Part shown: piece by piece, positions 11,961 through 24,295 of the stretch
Numbering within the stretch: position 1 is the stretch's first letter
Layout of the letters: every line of letters starts with the position of its first letter
NCBI RefSeq assembly: GCF_036370855.1
Contig: NC_088113.1
Coordinates: 21,906,501-21,970,500, forward strand
DNA: 64,000 bases
Reading direction: 5' to 3'
Source: Dromaius novaehollandiae
Lineage: Eukaryota > Chordata > Aves > Casuariiformes > Dromaiidae
The notes under the pieces: model-generated
The model's input: the letters and a program-made list of their open reading frames with translations, nothing else
What the model was told of the DNA's origin: nothing
The model's database searches: none
Position numbers and translations under genes: made by a program

Positions 11961-14900
11961 CTTATTGAGCCAAGTTTGGGGGGGGTTGTTTGTTTTGTTT
12001 TGTTTTGTCTTGTCTTAGCATTTACTCAGCTGAGCCCACAAGACTGTGTTTGTTCATCCAAGAGAAAGTAATGGTGTCATAATGAGGTATAAGGTAACAA
12101 TACCCTGGAGAAGAGGTTTAGATGCATAGATGGTTTAAAAAGTGTATATTAGAAATCTTGCTAAGAGAGAAAACACTACCGCTACAATAGCATTGGTATT
12201 TTGGCAATGCTGAAACTGTCCTAAGAATCTCAACCTGTCCTTCACCTGCACCTAAGAAGTGCTTTCCTTGCTGTCCAAGAATCCTTCAATTCATAGGTAC
12301 GGATTTGCTCCTTTTAGCAGTAAATCAGGTATTTCTACACTTAGGCTGTGCATAACTAGCATTTTTTGTGATGACTTTTCACAATTCCTCAACTCCTTTG
12401 GCAGCAGACTAGTGAGGGCTGGACTTCAGGTCCAGCTCTAACTTATAGGCAAAGTAGGAAACTGGCAAGGACAGAGGCTGCTGGGTGGGCAGCAAAATGC
12501 CGCCTTTATCTGTGTCAGAGTCTTGGAAAGCCAGACTGTTGTTACAGCTCCCAAGAAGGAGTACGGGGGTGGCAGCTATTGTGGGAGTAGGGGATTCCTC
12601 TCCCAGAAGCGGTGGCTACCACTCCACACCTCCCGTCACACCAGCTGTCCCTTTTCTCCAGAGCTCTCTCCTCAGTTGTACTGTCTGTCTCTCTTTCTCG
12701 CAGCAGATGTGGTCAGACAGGAGTTTAGTAGGGCTGTAACTAGATACTTAGGAGCTCATTGTACATTCTGTAGCGGATAATTGTGCCTGACGGTAAGAGA
12801 ATTCTTTGGAGTCCGTGAGTGGCAGGGAGCAGGTCATGCCCTCAGTATACTGGGCTAGAGACACTGTATCATGGTTTTGAGAAGGTGTTTTTCCCCAGTC
12901 ACAGAGGGAGAGTTAACCCAAGCCAACCAAAGCTGTTCTGTACAATCTTGCACTGTACAGAGGAACTGCCTCTTTAGCTCATCTTTACTCATGGCCACAT
13001 GACTTTTCTCAGTTTCAAATCACAGTGAAGACATTTTTTGTCACCCGTGTGGCCTCTTACTTACCTCTGAGATCATTCTGTTCCATTCATTCTAGATCAT
13101 TCGTTCCGCAGCAGTAAAATATCAAGTCAGAGTTCAGGTGGAATGCATGACTATGGCTAAAATAGAGCAGAATCCATTTAATCCCCACGCAAGACTAAAT
13201 CTGACTGGTTGTAGTACAGAGAGTGAACAAGATTAGGGGAGAGACATGGAGAACAAGAAACAGCAAGCAAAACAACAGGCTTTCTGAGGGCTATTTCCAA
13301 GGTAACAGATCAACCTGTGAATCTCATTGCAGATTTAAAGAAGTATTAAAACATTAAAGAAGCTGCACTATTTCACAGAGACCATTAGTTTGTTGATCAC
13401 TGTGGACGAGGCAAAATGAAATTTCTCTAGCTCTACAAGAAGCTCAGTGCCTTCCACTGTAAAAGAAGGGAAGCTGCTATCACACTGTTGTCTCCATGAG
13501 ACAAATAAAACAGCCAAAACTTAGTATTTTGGACAGGAGTTACTTTTAAAAGTAACTCTAAATGCACTTTCAATGGTGAAAGAGGGGAAGGGACACAGGT
13601 AAGAAACATGTTCTTATTTGCAGATATTACTGCTTTGCAGCTATCCATTTTTTGTTCCTGGGAGTGCAATAATTTCACAGCAAGGGCATCCATAGCACTA
13701 TCAGCTTATCTTGATTTTTTTTGTTGTTGTTTTAAGCTAGTGTCTGTAGTGAGTAGTATCCCTGTTTTATGACTGGGGAAACAGTCAAAGATAGGTGCCA
13801 TGACTTGACATCATAAATAATGTGATATCCTAAGTCTCCGCCTAGCATATTACTGTCAGCCCTTTTGTCCTATCTAATCCTGTCTTTTAGGATAAAAAAC
13901 ATTGCAATAATATTTCCCTTTGGAAATTTTTTGAGCAAGTAACCTGATGATAAATGATACAGTACTATATTCTTTGTGTTTAGCAAAATAACCATTGGCA
14001 TGACTTGGTGGTTACACAGGGAAAAAAAAAGTAATTGATACCAAATATCCCCAAACTTTTAAACTACTGCTATTGAAATTAACAATAACAATATTGAGTA
14101 GTGAAAACAATATTGCCTTTTTTCCTTTCTATTTAATTTAAAATACTCAATAACATTCTCAGAAACCATCAAATCTGCAGGGTTTTTTAATCTGCAAATT
14201 ATATTTTGTATCTGAAATCTGGTTTCTAAATCTCAAATGTATTTGAGTAAAGAAATACTCATTTTCTTGGCCCTTCCTCTGTTCAGGTTGCTCATACTAG
14301 CACAGCTGTGTGTGTGTGTTGCTTTGCAAAAAGGTTTAGGACAGTTCCTGCAATTTCATACTCAGGCCTAGTTTTGAGAAACCAACCTGTTTTAACAGTT
14401 ATTTCTTCTCTGTGAACTGTAATATAAGAAGTTATTGGTGTAATTGCAGAAACTATGAGTGTGTCAAATCTCTTTCTTTGGGCAAAAGGGGAAACAAAAG
14501 TATTGCCTCAAAAAGGCAAGCTATTGCAAGCTTGCTATGTCCTCGCTTCCCTATATAGCTCTCTCCCTTCTCTGGCATGCTTCTGTAACCACATGCTATC
14601 AGGTTTCTATTAACATTTTTAAAAGATCTAGTAGGAGCAGCTAATGATGTAAAATGAATATAGCAAAGCTAAGTGTGAGACTTTATAGGAGGGGAAGGTG
14701 ATTTTATTTTAAACAAAAGTGATTTCAGTTACTCATACCCATTCTCATATAGATTTCATGCACTCAGTCTTCCATACTTATTTTTCCATACTCACATGCT
14801 CACAAGCACCAAGCTGTATATGTCTGGCTAGTCTGACTAGGATCAGCTGTGGTGAAATGGAGGACAAGTGATGCCAGATTTGGGGCCATAGTTATGTCTC

Positions 14901-16889
14901 CTGGGTTCCTTTTGATGGGTGACCATTTGCTTACTCTGGATGTGCCTTCTCTATCCTTCAGTGACCCAGTTCTGTGAGTCATTAAGCAATACCGTCAATT
15001 TACTGCCTCTCCTTTTGTCTCCTCTTCTGGAAGTAGTCTTTCTTTTGTTTTAAGCTGTCCTTTGTTTTCCCAGTCATGGGTCTTGAGAATCTGAATGTAG
15101 ATCTCAATGACCTGCTGATGCCATCAGCTCATGCCATTCTTTTGTCTCTTTTTTTCTTGTCTTTTCTTCTTGTGCTTTCATACTGATATTTCTGCTCATA
15201 ATTTATTTACTCCAACCTTAATATTTCTATCACAAAGCTCTGCATAAAGAAAGTACCTCAGCTAGATGAGGAAAGTATGCAGTGTCCCAAACAGCCGACA
15301 AGCTATAGAAAATACTCTGGGCTAAGTACTGTAATTGTCATACTGAAATTGCATTTGGAGGGACTTCTCTGATGGTCATTCTGGCATAATAGGGTTTAAT
15401 ACCAGTAGAAGTCCATTGGTGTAAAGTAATTCACTCACTTGTTCTGTCATGAAAGGTACCTGCTTTTCAAACTCAATGCTGTGAACACTTTCTGAAGGAG
15501 GACAATGTGATGAACCCTCTGGAATGATTGTAAATATATCACTGCTCCTTCATGTACAATTGCTCCACTGAGTGTTACCCAATAGTAACAACAGTGCTAT
15601 ATAGGCTTTTGCAAGAGGGGTTCCCGAATTTAGGCACCGCTAGCTTTGTGTGAGAGGCTCTGCACTGTTGTTTCACCTATAGATCTAGTTTTGTTTGAAT
15701 AGTGGCCTACAGTTCCTGGCATTGTCGGGAACATTGTCTCCTCCCAGACTTGTCTTCAGTGTCTCCCTCCTCTTCACTTCTCTGGGAACAAGCAGACCTC
15801 CTCTAACAGGTGTTTATACTTTTTTTTTAGGAAGCAAACCACTCTCTCTTCATGTTTTCTGACTCCAGGGCCCTAAATGCACACACAAAAAAACATTTCA
15901 TTACTTTCCTGTTTCAATACTGCAGCTTTCATATCTCCTGACAACCAGATACAGTGAGATGGTATTGTAGGAAAGACTTGCAATTCACAGTTAAAACTGC
16001 ATACACGAAGAAAATCTGACTATGAATGGGAGAAAAATTCAGACTGCTTTTGTTTTAAATTGTGGCTTGGGAACTGATTGCAGTTTATATCACTCTGATA
16101 CCTAGCCACTACAAACAAAGTGCTAATAAGTATTAAAAATGAGTGAGAGAAAAGCCAAAGGAGGATCTTTTGTTGGGCAAGCTGACTAATGGAGAACCAT
16201 AAGGGAAAAACAAGCTCTCCATATTAAAAGAAGGAACTTCTAGCCCTCATGGATGGGAAAGGAAATGTAAAACTATAACTCTGAGGTGTATTTAATATGG
16301 CTTTTTAAAATTCATTCCTCACTAGACTGACTGGTAGTAATGATAGAGAAAAAAAGAAATTGCAGCAGCTAAAAGGGCTAAGTACTCAGGGTGGAACAGG
16401 GAAGGAACAGAACTGACTACTTAGATTAGGTTTTCTCAGATTGGCTTAGCCTGATGAAACCTTCTCTAGAGTAAGGATGGTATGTAAATTGTCACAACAA
16501 TTCACGTGGCCTGCTACCTATTCCTATGTCCCTCTTTCTCAAGGGAAGAAACTGGGGCTAGATTAATCTTACTGGCCATGACAGGCTCTTTGTCTTATCT
16601 TCCCTGAGCATCTACAGCTCCTCCTCTGTTACATGCAGACAAGAAATGACTGCTGGCGCTCTACCATGAATGTGCAGTAAGGCCAACCCTTTCAGACAAC
16701 GTCATACTCATGATCTACAAATACGCAAAGTAGATATATGGTATACTCCAGCAGGAAAAACCATCAGAAACAATCTTGGAATTGTAAGCAGTTGTCTCCA
16801 AGAGTTCTTGCAGTGCAGATAAGGTTCTGAATATCCAATAAAATATAAGCATGGTGGAATCACACTTCAGGAAGCCTAATGTTGATTCT
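11961..16889. other. No gene recognised
   Basis: Single-copy AT-rich sequence. Open frames are at most about 86 codons and without recognisable domains. No CpG island, RNA gene or clear mobile element seen. Confidence 0.5.
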
Positions 16890-16966
16890 CAGAATGATAC
16901 TGGACTATACAGTCTCCAGAGGTCCCTCCCAAACCCAGCAGTTCTGTGTTTGTGTAATTCTGTTTT
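16890..16966 (+). repeat. CR1 3' tail fragment
   Basis: GACTATACAGTCTCCAGAGG, then TCCCTCCCAAACCCAGCAG and TTCTGTGTTTGTGTAATTCTG match the bird CR1 3' terminus and its octamer tail. Confidence 0.75.
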
Positions 16967-19040
16967 TGCTCTGGGGGGAAGGGGTCACAGAATATGCTGT
17001 CAATCTTGGACTGCTTGCTAGCAGAGAGTGATAGAGGTGTGGCTGTAGGAAAAGGGTCTACTTTTGGCAAAGTACATGCAAGCAGTAAGGAAAACCAGCT
17101 CTAGATGGAGAGTCTGAAATGAGCATGGTCACCTAACAAGGAGGTGAAAGCCAGGGTACTGATGAAGAGTGTTTTTCAGAGGCAAATACAAGAAAGAACA
17201 GCAGTGGCCTGGGGCGGGCAGTAGTTGCTCTCTGGGATGCAATGCAGCCATACTCCATGCACCACTTTGGGCGCAAAGTAGAAGAGAGAGCTGAATGTCC
17301 CTACAGGAGGTCTGTAGCCCTTCATCTTGTCATCTAGCACACTCTGGTTGGCCTTCCGGGCCCTGGTCTCAGTAGCCTTGTTTCAGTCTATTTGGGGTTA
17401 CGGTGCCCTCCCCAACTCTCCACAGGAGCTCAGCAAGACTTGGACCAACCTCATTCTCTAAGTGCGTGAGTTTAGCTACAGTCAGGCACATGATAGCGTG
17501 CTGTAGTAGGGAGCTTTGGCAGGTGCCTAGGAGGACAAGGGCCTCCATCATGCTGATGCAGTCCCTGTGATCCTTGACAGGTAGTAGAAAAGGTTACTTT
17601 ATCTTGGGCTTGATGCAGCATGTGTTGGCCTTACAGTCTTTGTCCAAGCATGCTCTGAACTATTCCGGAAGGAAGAAAAAGCAATTGTTCAGATATTGAA
17701 AAAAAAGCAGAACAATATGAATGTATGATATACCTTTTTTCCACTCCCACACAATAAACTAGCTTTTGTTCTGGGCTGCTTTCGGCAGTGACATACTGAT
17801 TTTTCTCTCCTCCTCTAGACTGCACCACAAAATATCTGGTCATCACAGGAGGCAATCACTGCACTCCCTGGGCACATCACTGAGAATCTCTCTCAGTGGT
17901 GGGCAATGTGCTATTTTTTTGTGCACATCTGTAACAGATTTGTAAACTAGCATTTTGGATTTGCCAGTGCTGGTGGCTGCTAGTCCAGTCTGTGCTTGTT
18001 CCTGTCACATTTGCAAGGATTTATATCAAATGGAGTGTGTCTGTCCCCTTCCGTTGACTCAAAGCTATAGTGGTACTTAGTAAGTAGCAGGGTTTGGAAT
18101 TTGTGTCTTTGCGTAAGAAATCATTACTTTGGCCTTTACAGTAATGATGCCTGCACATTTCAAATACAGAGTTACAGCAGTGCTTAGAGTTTACTTTGTA
18201 TCATGTGTAGAAATAAGCTTGTAAAGTAAGATACGCTGTCACAGCATTGCATTCTTATGTGCTGAAACGTTTGTACGTTAAAAATACTCACCTTTTGGCC
18301 TATGCTGCTCCAGAGATTTGGATGACGCTGGAGCACAGAAACATGGCTGCTCATGGGGAACAGAGTCAAGTGATGCCCAGTAGAAAGATCATCACCATTA
18401 CTGAAAGGGATATTTGTCCCTAGGGAAGCTGGTCCACTCCCAGTCATGAAGCAAGGGTGAAGCAGAGGGAGCAGAGTTGGGCCCACTGTACAGCTGTGTG
18501 CTGGCAGTGAGCTTCTCATTGCCCTTGGCAGGTAGGGGCCAGGACCACCTTGCACTGAGGGCGTGGCAGTACTAGGGAGGTGAGAGCATTTCTGGGGTGG
18601 CTGCGCATGCCTGGGTTTCTTCTGCCCACCGCAAGGCATGGATGTGGGGAAAAAAATGGTGGGAGCTTTCAGGGGGCCTGGCAGTACTCTGCACTGCGAC
18701 TGCACCGGGTAGGGTGTGCCTGGAACACATATTTGACTTTCCCTTTCCCTTTCCCTTTTTCTTTTTCCTTTCCTTTTTTTTCCCCTAATCTTGTCTTTAG
18801 GGCTGAGGTTCCTTTCCAAAGCAGGCTTGTGTGTGTGCCCTTATATGGGGGTATGGGGAGGCAGGCTGGCCCTCAAGCAGGATTTTTGCATGGTATCCAT
18901 GGGAATATAGCTCCTATGTACCTTGTGTGCCCAAGGGTGTTGGTGAGTGACAAGATGGTAACAAGTGGTGGTCAGTTACAGGGCTGTTTCTTTGCCATTC
19001 CCCTTACTAGAGAAAAAATCAACTTACAGGTTGGCTTTCC
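16967..19040. other. Flank left of the array, no gene recognised
   Basis: Single-copy sequence ending abruptly at the array. It includes a pyrimidine tract (CCCTTT-like, about 18737-18785). The 211-codon minus-strand frame at 18184-18819 translates that tract into a Lys/Arg/Glu-rich run and has no recognisable domain, so it is not called a gene. Confidence 0.5.
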
Positions 19041-20365
19041 GTGTCACTGCCTCGCAAGGCCACTGCATGCAGGTACGTTTGACTACATCCGGCAGAAGAA
19101 ATGTAAGCCGAAGGATCAGGGCAAATAGCTGCTTGTCTAGGTTTGTTACCTAGCGACGCACTGGCAAAGCTTTTCATGAACACCCGTACTCGATCGAGTG
19201 CGTATTCATTCTGTGAATATTAATTACTGCCAGACCGCGTACGTCACTGATGCTTTAAAGCAAGTCCGTGGCGCTGGGGTAGCACGTGTAGTGGAGGCTA
19301 AATGCAATAATACCTCGTTTTGATGTTGTTCTCTTATACGAAAGCACTTGGAGCAGATTAAGACATTTCTCGTCCTATTTTGTTTATTGAGTGGGCCCTG
19401 ATACTGGGGAGAAGCTGCCATGAAGCAGACCTAGTAGTCAGCTTCCTTAGAGAAGGCATCTTGTCCTGTATTTGAGGGCTTCCGGTACGTTTTGACAGAC
19501 AGTAGTGAGTGACGGGTTTCCTTTGGACCCCCCAGGGAGCAGAAAGTTCTGCCGGGAAGGCAAAATGTTTCTTGCGGCTGGGTTGGAAGAAGCTGGCTGC
19601 TGATGCAAGGCAGTGACAATTCTGGGGAGTCGCGGGAAGTTTTGAAAAGACGGTCGTTCCCTTTTCTAGAAGGCTGTGCACTTCGGTTCCTAATAGCTGT
19701 AGTAATGAAGCCAGGTAAGCGTTCGGGAGGAGCCCAAGCCGTTTTTGTCTAGCGAGTATTGTGCAAGGGGGGCAGGAAAGCGCTGCGCCCTGCTCCTTGC
19801 TGCCCTCGCGTGTCTGAAAGGCGGCACTGCACGCGGGAGGGGGGGCGCGCATGCGCATTGCGTTCCGGCGCGCTGACTGCTGCCCTCGCGTGTCGACAAG
19901 GCAGCACTGCAGCCGCCGGCGGCCACCGCTGCGTACGGAGACCGTTGCGGGCAGCCGGCGCACACGTGCGCGCTGCCGGTCGCCGTGTTGGCCGCTACTC
20001 TGCGCTCTCTCGGGGACGGGTAAGCGCAGGGGCCGCGCTCGTGCCCCCTGCCCGGTGCTCACGGACCGGGAGCGCTTTTCCCGAGAGGGCTTTTCCTTCT
20101 CGGTGCTTCCTGGGGGCGCGGGGACGGGCAGTGCCGTCTCGGAGCTGCTCCGCGGCGCTCTCTCCCCGGGGCAGCCCCAGCGCCTGCTCGCTGAAGCCCG
20201 CCGCTCTCTCGGGCGCGGGCAGAGCAGCCTCGGGGCGCTCGCTGCTCGGCCTGAGCGCCGGGGTGGCGCGGCGGGCTGCGGTTGGCGCGCGGGAGCCGGC
20301 CGGCTGCAGCGTGGCGCTGCGACCACGCGAGGGCGCCATTGCGGGTCTGGCCTGCCTCGCGCTCC

Positions 20366-20555
20366 GCTCCCCCGCCCCTCGCGCTCCCCCCGCCCCTCGC
20401 GCTGCGCTCCCCCGCCCCTCGCGCTCCCCCCGCCCCTCGCGCTCCGCTCCCCCGCCCCTCGCGCTCCCCCGCCCCTCGCGCTCCCCCCGCCCCTCGCGCT
20501 CCCCCCGCCCCTCGCGCTCCCCCCGCCCCTCGCGCTCCCCCGCCCCTCTCTCGCG
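20366..20555 (+). repeat. GC-box minisatellite, unit A (~10 copies)
   Basis: 18-, 22- and 23-bp variants built on CCCCCGCCCCTCGCGCT. Each copy holds a CCCCGCCCC box of the Sp1/KLF type. Confidence 0.9.
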
Positions 20556-20572
20556 GTCCTGGGCCGCGCACG

Positions 20573-20667
20573 CTCGGTGCGGCGGCGCGAGCCCTGGGCG
20601 GCCGGCGCACGCGCGGTGCGGCGGCGCGAGCCCTGGGCGGCCGGCGCACGCGCGGTGCGGCGGCGGG
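20573..20667 (+). repeat. 39-bp NRF1-like minisatellite, unit A (2 copies)
   Basis: Copies are GAGCCCTGGGCGGCC followed by GGCGCACGCGCGGTGCGG. The GCGCACGCGCG core fits the NRF1 consensus except for the first base; the first element here is degenerate (CGCACGCTCG). Confidence 0.88.
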
Positions 20668-20679
20668 CAAGATGGCGGC
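20668..20679 (+). promoter_or_regulatory. YY1-type initiator element, unit A
   Basis: CAAGATGGCGGC is a perfect YY1 promoter element. It lies directly after the NRF1-like minisatellite and about 80 bp before a splice donor, the place expected for a CpG-island transcription start on the plus strand. The start itself is inferred. Confidence 0.7.
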
Positions 20680-22104
20680 GAGCAGGGCGGGTGTTTTGGC
20701 TGGACGGCGGCGGGCGAGGGCAGAGGCGGGCTGGAGTCGAGCATGTGGGGGCCGCGGTGAGGCGAGGTGAGGCGAGCGTGTGCCTTCGGGTGGCCGCGGG
20801 TGTCGGGCTGTGTCCTGCCAGCCGGGGCCGTCGCTGCGTGGAGGCGGCGGGGCGGGGGGCGGGGAGTCGGGCCGGGGGCCGCGCCGGGTCTGCGCGGCGC
20901 CGGGTCTGCCGGAGCGCGGCTCTGACTCTCCCTTTTGCGTGTGTCGCCTGTAGGGCCCCGGTTCCTCCCCAGCGCGGGCCGGGGCGTGCGCTCGCCCCTG
21001 CGGACGCAGCCTGGAGGAGTGTGTGTGGGGTGTCTGCGCGGGGGTCTGGATGTCTCTAGCAGCGGCACGGCAGCCTGATGCCTCCTCTCGTCTGGGACGC
21101 GGGGTCCTTGGGGAGTTCCCTGCTGCCTCCTCTGGCGTTCTCTGCGAGCTCATAGATCCCTCCACTTCCTCTCCCCCCCCCCCCCCCCCCGCCCCGCTCC
21201 CCTGTCTGGTGGGGTGGGAGACCGGTGGCTGCTCCCGCCGAGCTGAGAGCCACGTAGGGCACCCCTATGTGCTCGCTACGCATCTGGGATGGCGCCCCTG
21301 CCCTGAGGGCCCCGCAGAGTCCCACCCTTCCTGCAACCAGCCCCCCCAGAGCCATTAAACCACCCACAAATCTTGCCCCAACACCCCCACAGGCCCCAAA
21401 ACGCCTCCGAGCCCTGCCGCAATGTTGTCACTGACTCCAGACCTTCCCCTGCACTCTGTGCAAGGCCCCAAACATTCCTCAAACTGCTGCCAGACCCAGT
21501 GCCTGCAGCAGTGAGGCGTTCTAACAAAGATGGGGTGCGATGTGCGTCTCCGCCTCGACTCAGTCCCGCTTTAGAGAAACAGGAAGTTACAGCACTTCCT
21601 GGTGAAGAGTGTTGACGGGTGAATGTGCGGATGACAAAGAGACTTTTCTCTCTTTTCTTCTGAGCCGCCTCTCAGAAGCCTCTGTGTGTGCACGATGTGG
21701 CTGATCTGGGATAATCGTGCTGTGCGCAGTGCTTAAGGAGAACATTGCCCTAAAATGGAGGGCTAAGGAATAGCCTAAAAAACCTAAAAGGCTCGGGAAG
21801 AGCCAAAGAGAACACCGATGGGCTCTGGGAAGCCCCAGTGATGCTAGCGAAAACAGCGTGGCTTTTAGGCACCTCCTCAGAGCAGCAGCAATGTCTCGCT
21901 CCAGCCTATGGGACAATGGGGACTCTTAATTACCGCCTTGAATTACCACAAGTGTTGCAAAAGCAGAAGGGACTAGGGAGCATGCAGAGCAGGTTATGGA
22001 CTATATGTCAAGTTTAAACAAGCAACAAGCCCCTCTGCAAACAGAAACAGGTTTAGCCCTAAGTAATAGACGAAGGTAGCTGTGAGTGACGTGAAGCGAA
22101 GCGG

Positions 22105-22112
22105 TGACGTCA
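22105..22112. promoter_or_regulatory. Perfect CRE palindrome, unit A
   Basis: TGACGTCA inside the larger near-palindrome GGTGACGTCAGTCACC, about 80 bp before the 128-bp predicted exon. It occurs once per unit (29499-29506 in B), in the sequence leading the subrepeat block and not in internal copies. Confidence 0.55.
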
Positions 22113-22202
22113 GTCACCCCGAAAGCCTCGGAGAAGCGGTCTGAAAATCTGGTACCCTCGCGACCTCGGCAGTCTTTTTGGTTTGTTTGGCAGGGTAGCC
22201 CA

Positions 22203-22967
22203 CCGAAGGGGGACATCTCGAAGAGAAGCAGCAAGACCTGGGGATCCGGTGGTTCATTTTGGTCGTCGCCTGTGAGGCCAGCATGCAAGAGTAAGAGGAA
22301 GCTAGGAGCAGTCTCAAAAAGGTAATAGGTTTGAAAGGGAGACAGGCAAATCGAGGGCTGTCATTCCTCCACGTAGTTAAAGACCGAGAGAGTTGTCGGT
22401 TAAGCGCATGCATACGAGGGTTTGCGAACAGTACCAATAACACTGAAGCGGAATAAAAATAAGGTTTCGTGGAAGATGGCATTAGGTAGGTATTAGGCGA
22501 CGTGCCCGCCTGCCTAATAACCTAGCCCTAATTGCTGTGTGTAACGTTTCCAGACCGTTTACCCTGCAACGTATGGTGCAAAGTGCCGTATTAAGACCTT
22601 TCCCTTAAGGAAAAGAAGAAGGAAAAAAGAAAAAAAAGGGGGAAAAAGAAAACAGGGTAAAGAGAAAAAGATCATGCATAAACCTAAGCGTTTCACTGGA
22701 AGTAAAACGCGAGTTTATCGCTTCCTTACAGAGATGGAACCAAGGACAGCAAATGCTGACGAGGAGAAGAGACGGACGAGCGTTTGCTTGCGGTTAATAC
22801 CGAAGGGACGGGATGAAACAAGGAAGCCAGAATGCAGCGGCCCCTCGATATCACCAGGAACTGCTACAGGAGGAGGCGTTCTGGCACGGGTAACTAGGGT
22901 AAGTATCGCTAATGACCATTAGCAGTTATTTTGGCCTCCCCGAGGCAGCGCTGAGGACTGAGTAACC
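22203..22967 (+). repeat. 924/933-bp subrepeat, single copy, unit A
   Basis: One partial-length copy containing the predicted exon 22732-22898. It starts at CCGAAGGGGGACATC, where the first copy in every unit diverges from the internal copies, and ends at GAGTAACC. Confidence 0.92.
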
Positions 22968-23032
22968 TGAGGGGCTCTGGCCTGGGTTAGGGCAGAAGTG
23001 CAGGCAGGCGCGATCAGGCATTTTCCTCTCAG

Positions 23033-23180
23033 CTCTCCAAGCTGAATCCTAGCCCTGAAGGAAAAAGCACTGGGGGGAGGCTACTCGGACACCTGCCACG
23101 TCGAGGGCAGGGGCAGGAGCTGACCCTTCCCCGACGGACGGACAGACGCTGGTGCGGCGGTGACTCTTTGGATATCGTAG
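23033..23180 (+). ncRNA. Predicted exon after the subrepeat, unit A
   Basis: 148 bp between acceptor CATTTTCCTCTCAG and donor TAG/GTAAGG. Equivalents of 156 bp are 32285-32440 (B), 41410-41565 (C), 51572-51727 (D) and 60722-60877 (E); the 8-bp difference is two tetramers in the GACG/GACA run. Confidence 0.45.
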
Positions 23181-23838
23181 GTAAGGGGAGGCACGCTGGT
23201 GCCGAGCTCCAGGGCGGTTTGCCTGAACACGATGCCCGGGGCAGGAGGTTACGCATTGTGTCCGGGGCTGGGAGCTGGTCCCCGAGTCCCATGTACTTGG
23301 GAGTGCCTGCGCTTGCCAGGGAGCCCGGTGCTGTTCCCAGAGCTGTGGGGAATTTCCCTTGCGTTGCCTGGACCCTCGGGGCTCTTGGGGGTGTTTCCCC
23401 TCATCGCAAGGGCAGCCAGAGCCCCTCCAGGGCTGCGTGAGGTCCCCGAACCGCTCCCGGATTTGCTTTTGGCACTCCGCAGTGTCGCTCGTGTGCCTGG
23501 GGCAGCCTGCAGGCGCCATCCTGTCAGCCGCGTTGAGCCCTGCGGCGTGCCTGGTGACCCCTCTGGTGTGCGCCAAGGCCCTTCCTCTGTATTTTGGTCT
23601 GCCCCAGAGCCCTGCACTTGCCCTCTGATGCCCTCAGGACCCCTCAGTTCACATTCTGGGTTGCCCCCGAGCCCTCTGCGTGCCTTTCGGTGCGCCCCGT
23701 GGCCCCGTGTGTGTTTTGCGGCATGCCGCAGAGGTCTCTGTTTAGCTTTTTCTCCTGTCCTGGAGTTTTCTGGGTGCTTCTGGGTGTGCCCCAGGGCCCT
23801 CCTTTTGGTGCCCCCAGAGTCACTCTGTTTGCTCTATC

Positions 23839-23842
<4 letters not shown>

Positions 23843-23879
<37 letters not shown>

Positions 23880-24295
23880 CTTGACTTGTGTTGCACCCAG
23901 AGCTCTCGATTTGTTCTCTTGTGCTCCGCATACTCCCCTTTCCGCACTCTACACCCCAGGCAGGGCTCTCCCTTCAGCTCTCAGCAAGCTGCTGTCAGGA
24001 GAGTGGGGGTGCCTCTGCTGCCCTGGCAGCCCCAGCTGTCCCTGAAGGGGCTGATGGCCAGGCCCCCTGCCCAGTTCCTGCAGGCCCACAGCTGCGGGCC
24101 CTGGGGCTGGGATGAATGCCAGGGGGAGCTGGGTGGCAGGACAGGCCCCAGGTGGGGCTGATGGCAAGGGCAGGCCCACATTTGGGGGCTGGGGCCGCAG
24201 TTGGGGGGAGCTGGCGCTGGGGCAGGAGCTGGGCAGCGGAGCTGCCGCGGAGCACGGCCCTTCGGGACCAGCCCGGCGGCCGCCCCGCGGAGGAG
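23843..24295 (+). ncRNA. Poly(T) tract and predicted exon, unit A
   Basis: A T run of 37 (23843-23879) precedes TTGCACCCAG, giving a very long pyrimidine tract and acceptor (exon start 23901). The exon would end at donor GAGGAG/GTGAGC (24295), 395 bp. Unit B equivalent: 33162-33556. T-run lengths are about 37, 38, 42, 37 and 40 in units A-E. Confidence 0.4.

Noticed and set aside
18184-18819. 211-codon minus-strand frame
   Set aside because: Its start is a translated simple pyrimidine/purine tract and the remainder has no recognisable domain or splice support.
19156-19172. RFX X-box-like site (GTTACCTAGCGACGC)
   Set aside because: Only the left half fits the X-box consensus; too weak to list as a site.
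22674-22922. 82-codon unspliced frame (MHKPKRFTG...) in all 14 subrepeats
   Set aside because: Its first 20 codons include a strong acceptor and its end runs through a strong donor, so the unspliced form is less likely than the spliced one reported. Identity among copies means openness is one observation, not fourteen.
23199-24161. 320-codon plus-strand frame with a poly-Phe run
   Set aside because: The frame passes through the T tract, whose length varies between units so that the frame changes from unit to unit; no domain seen.
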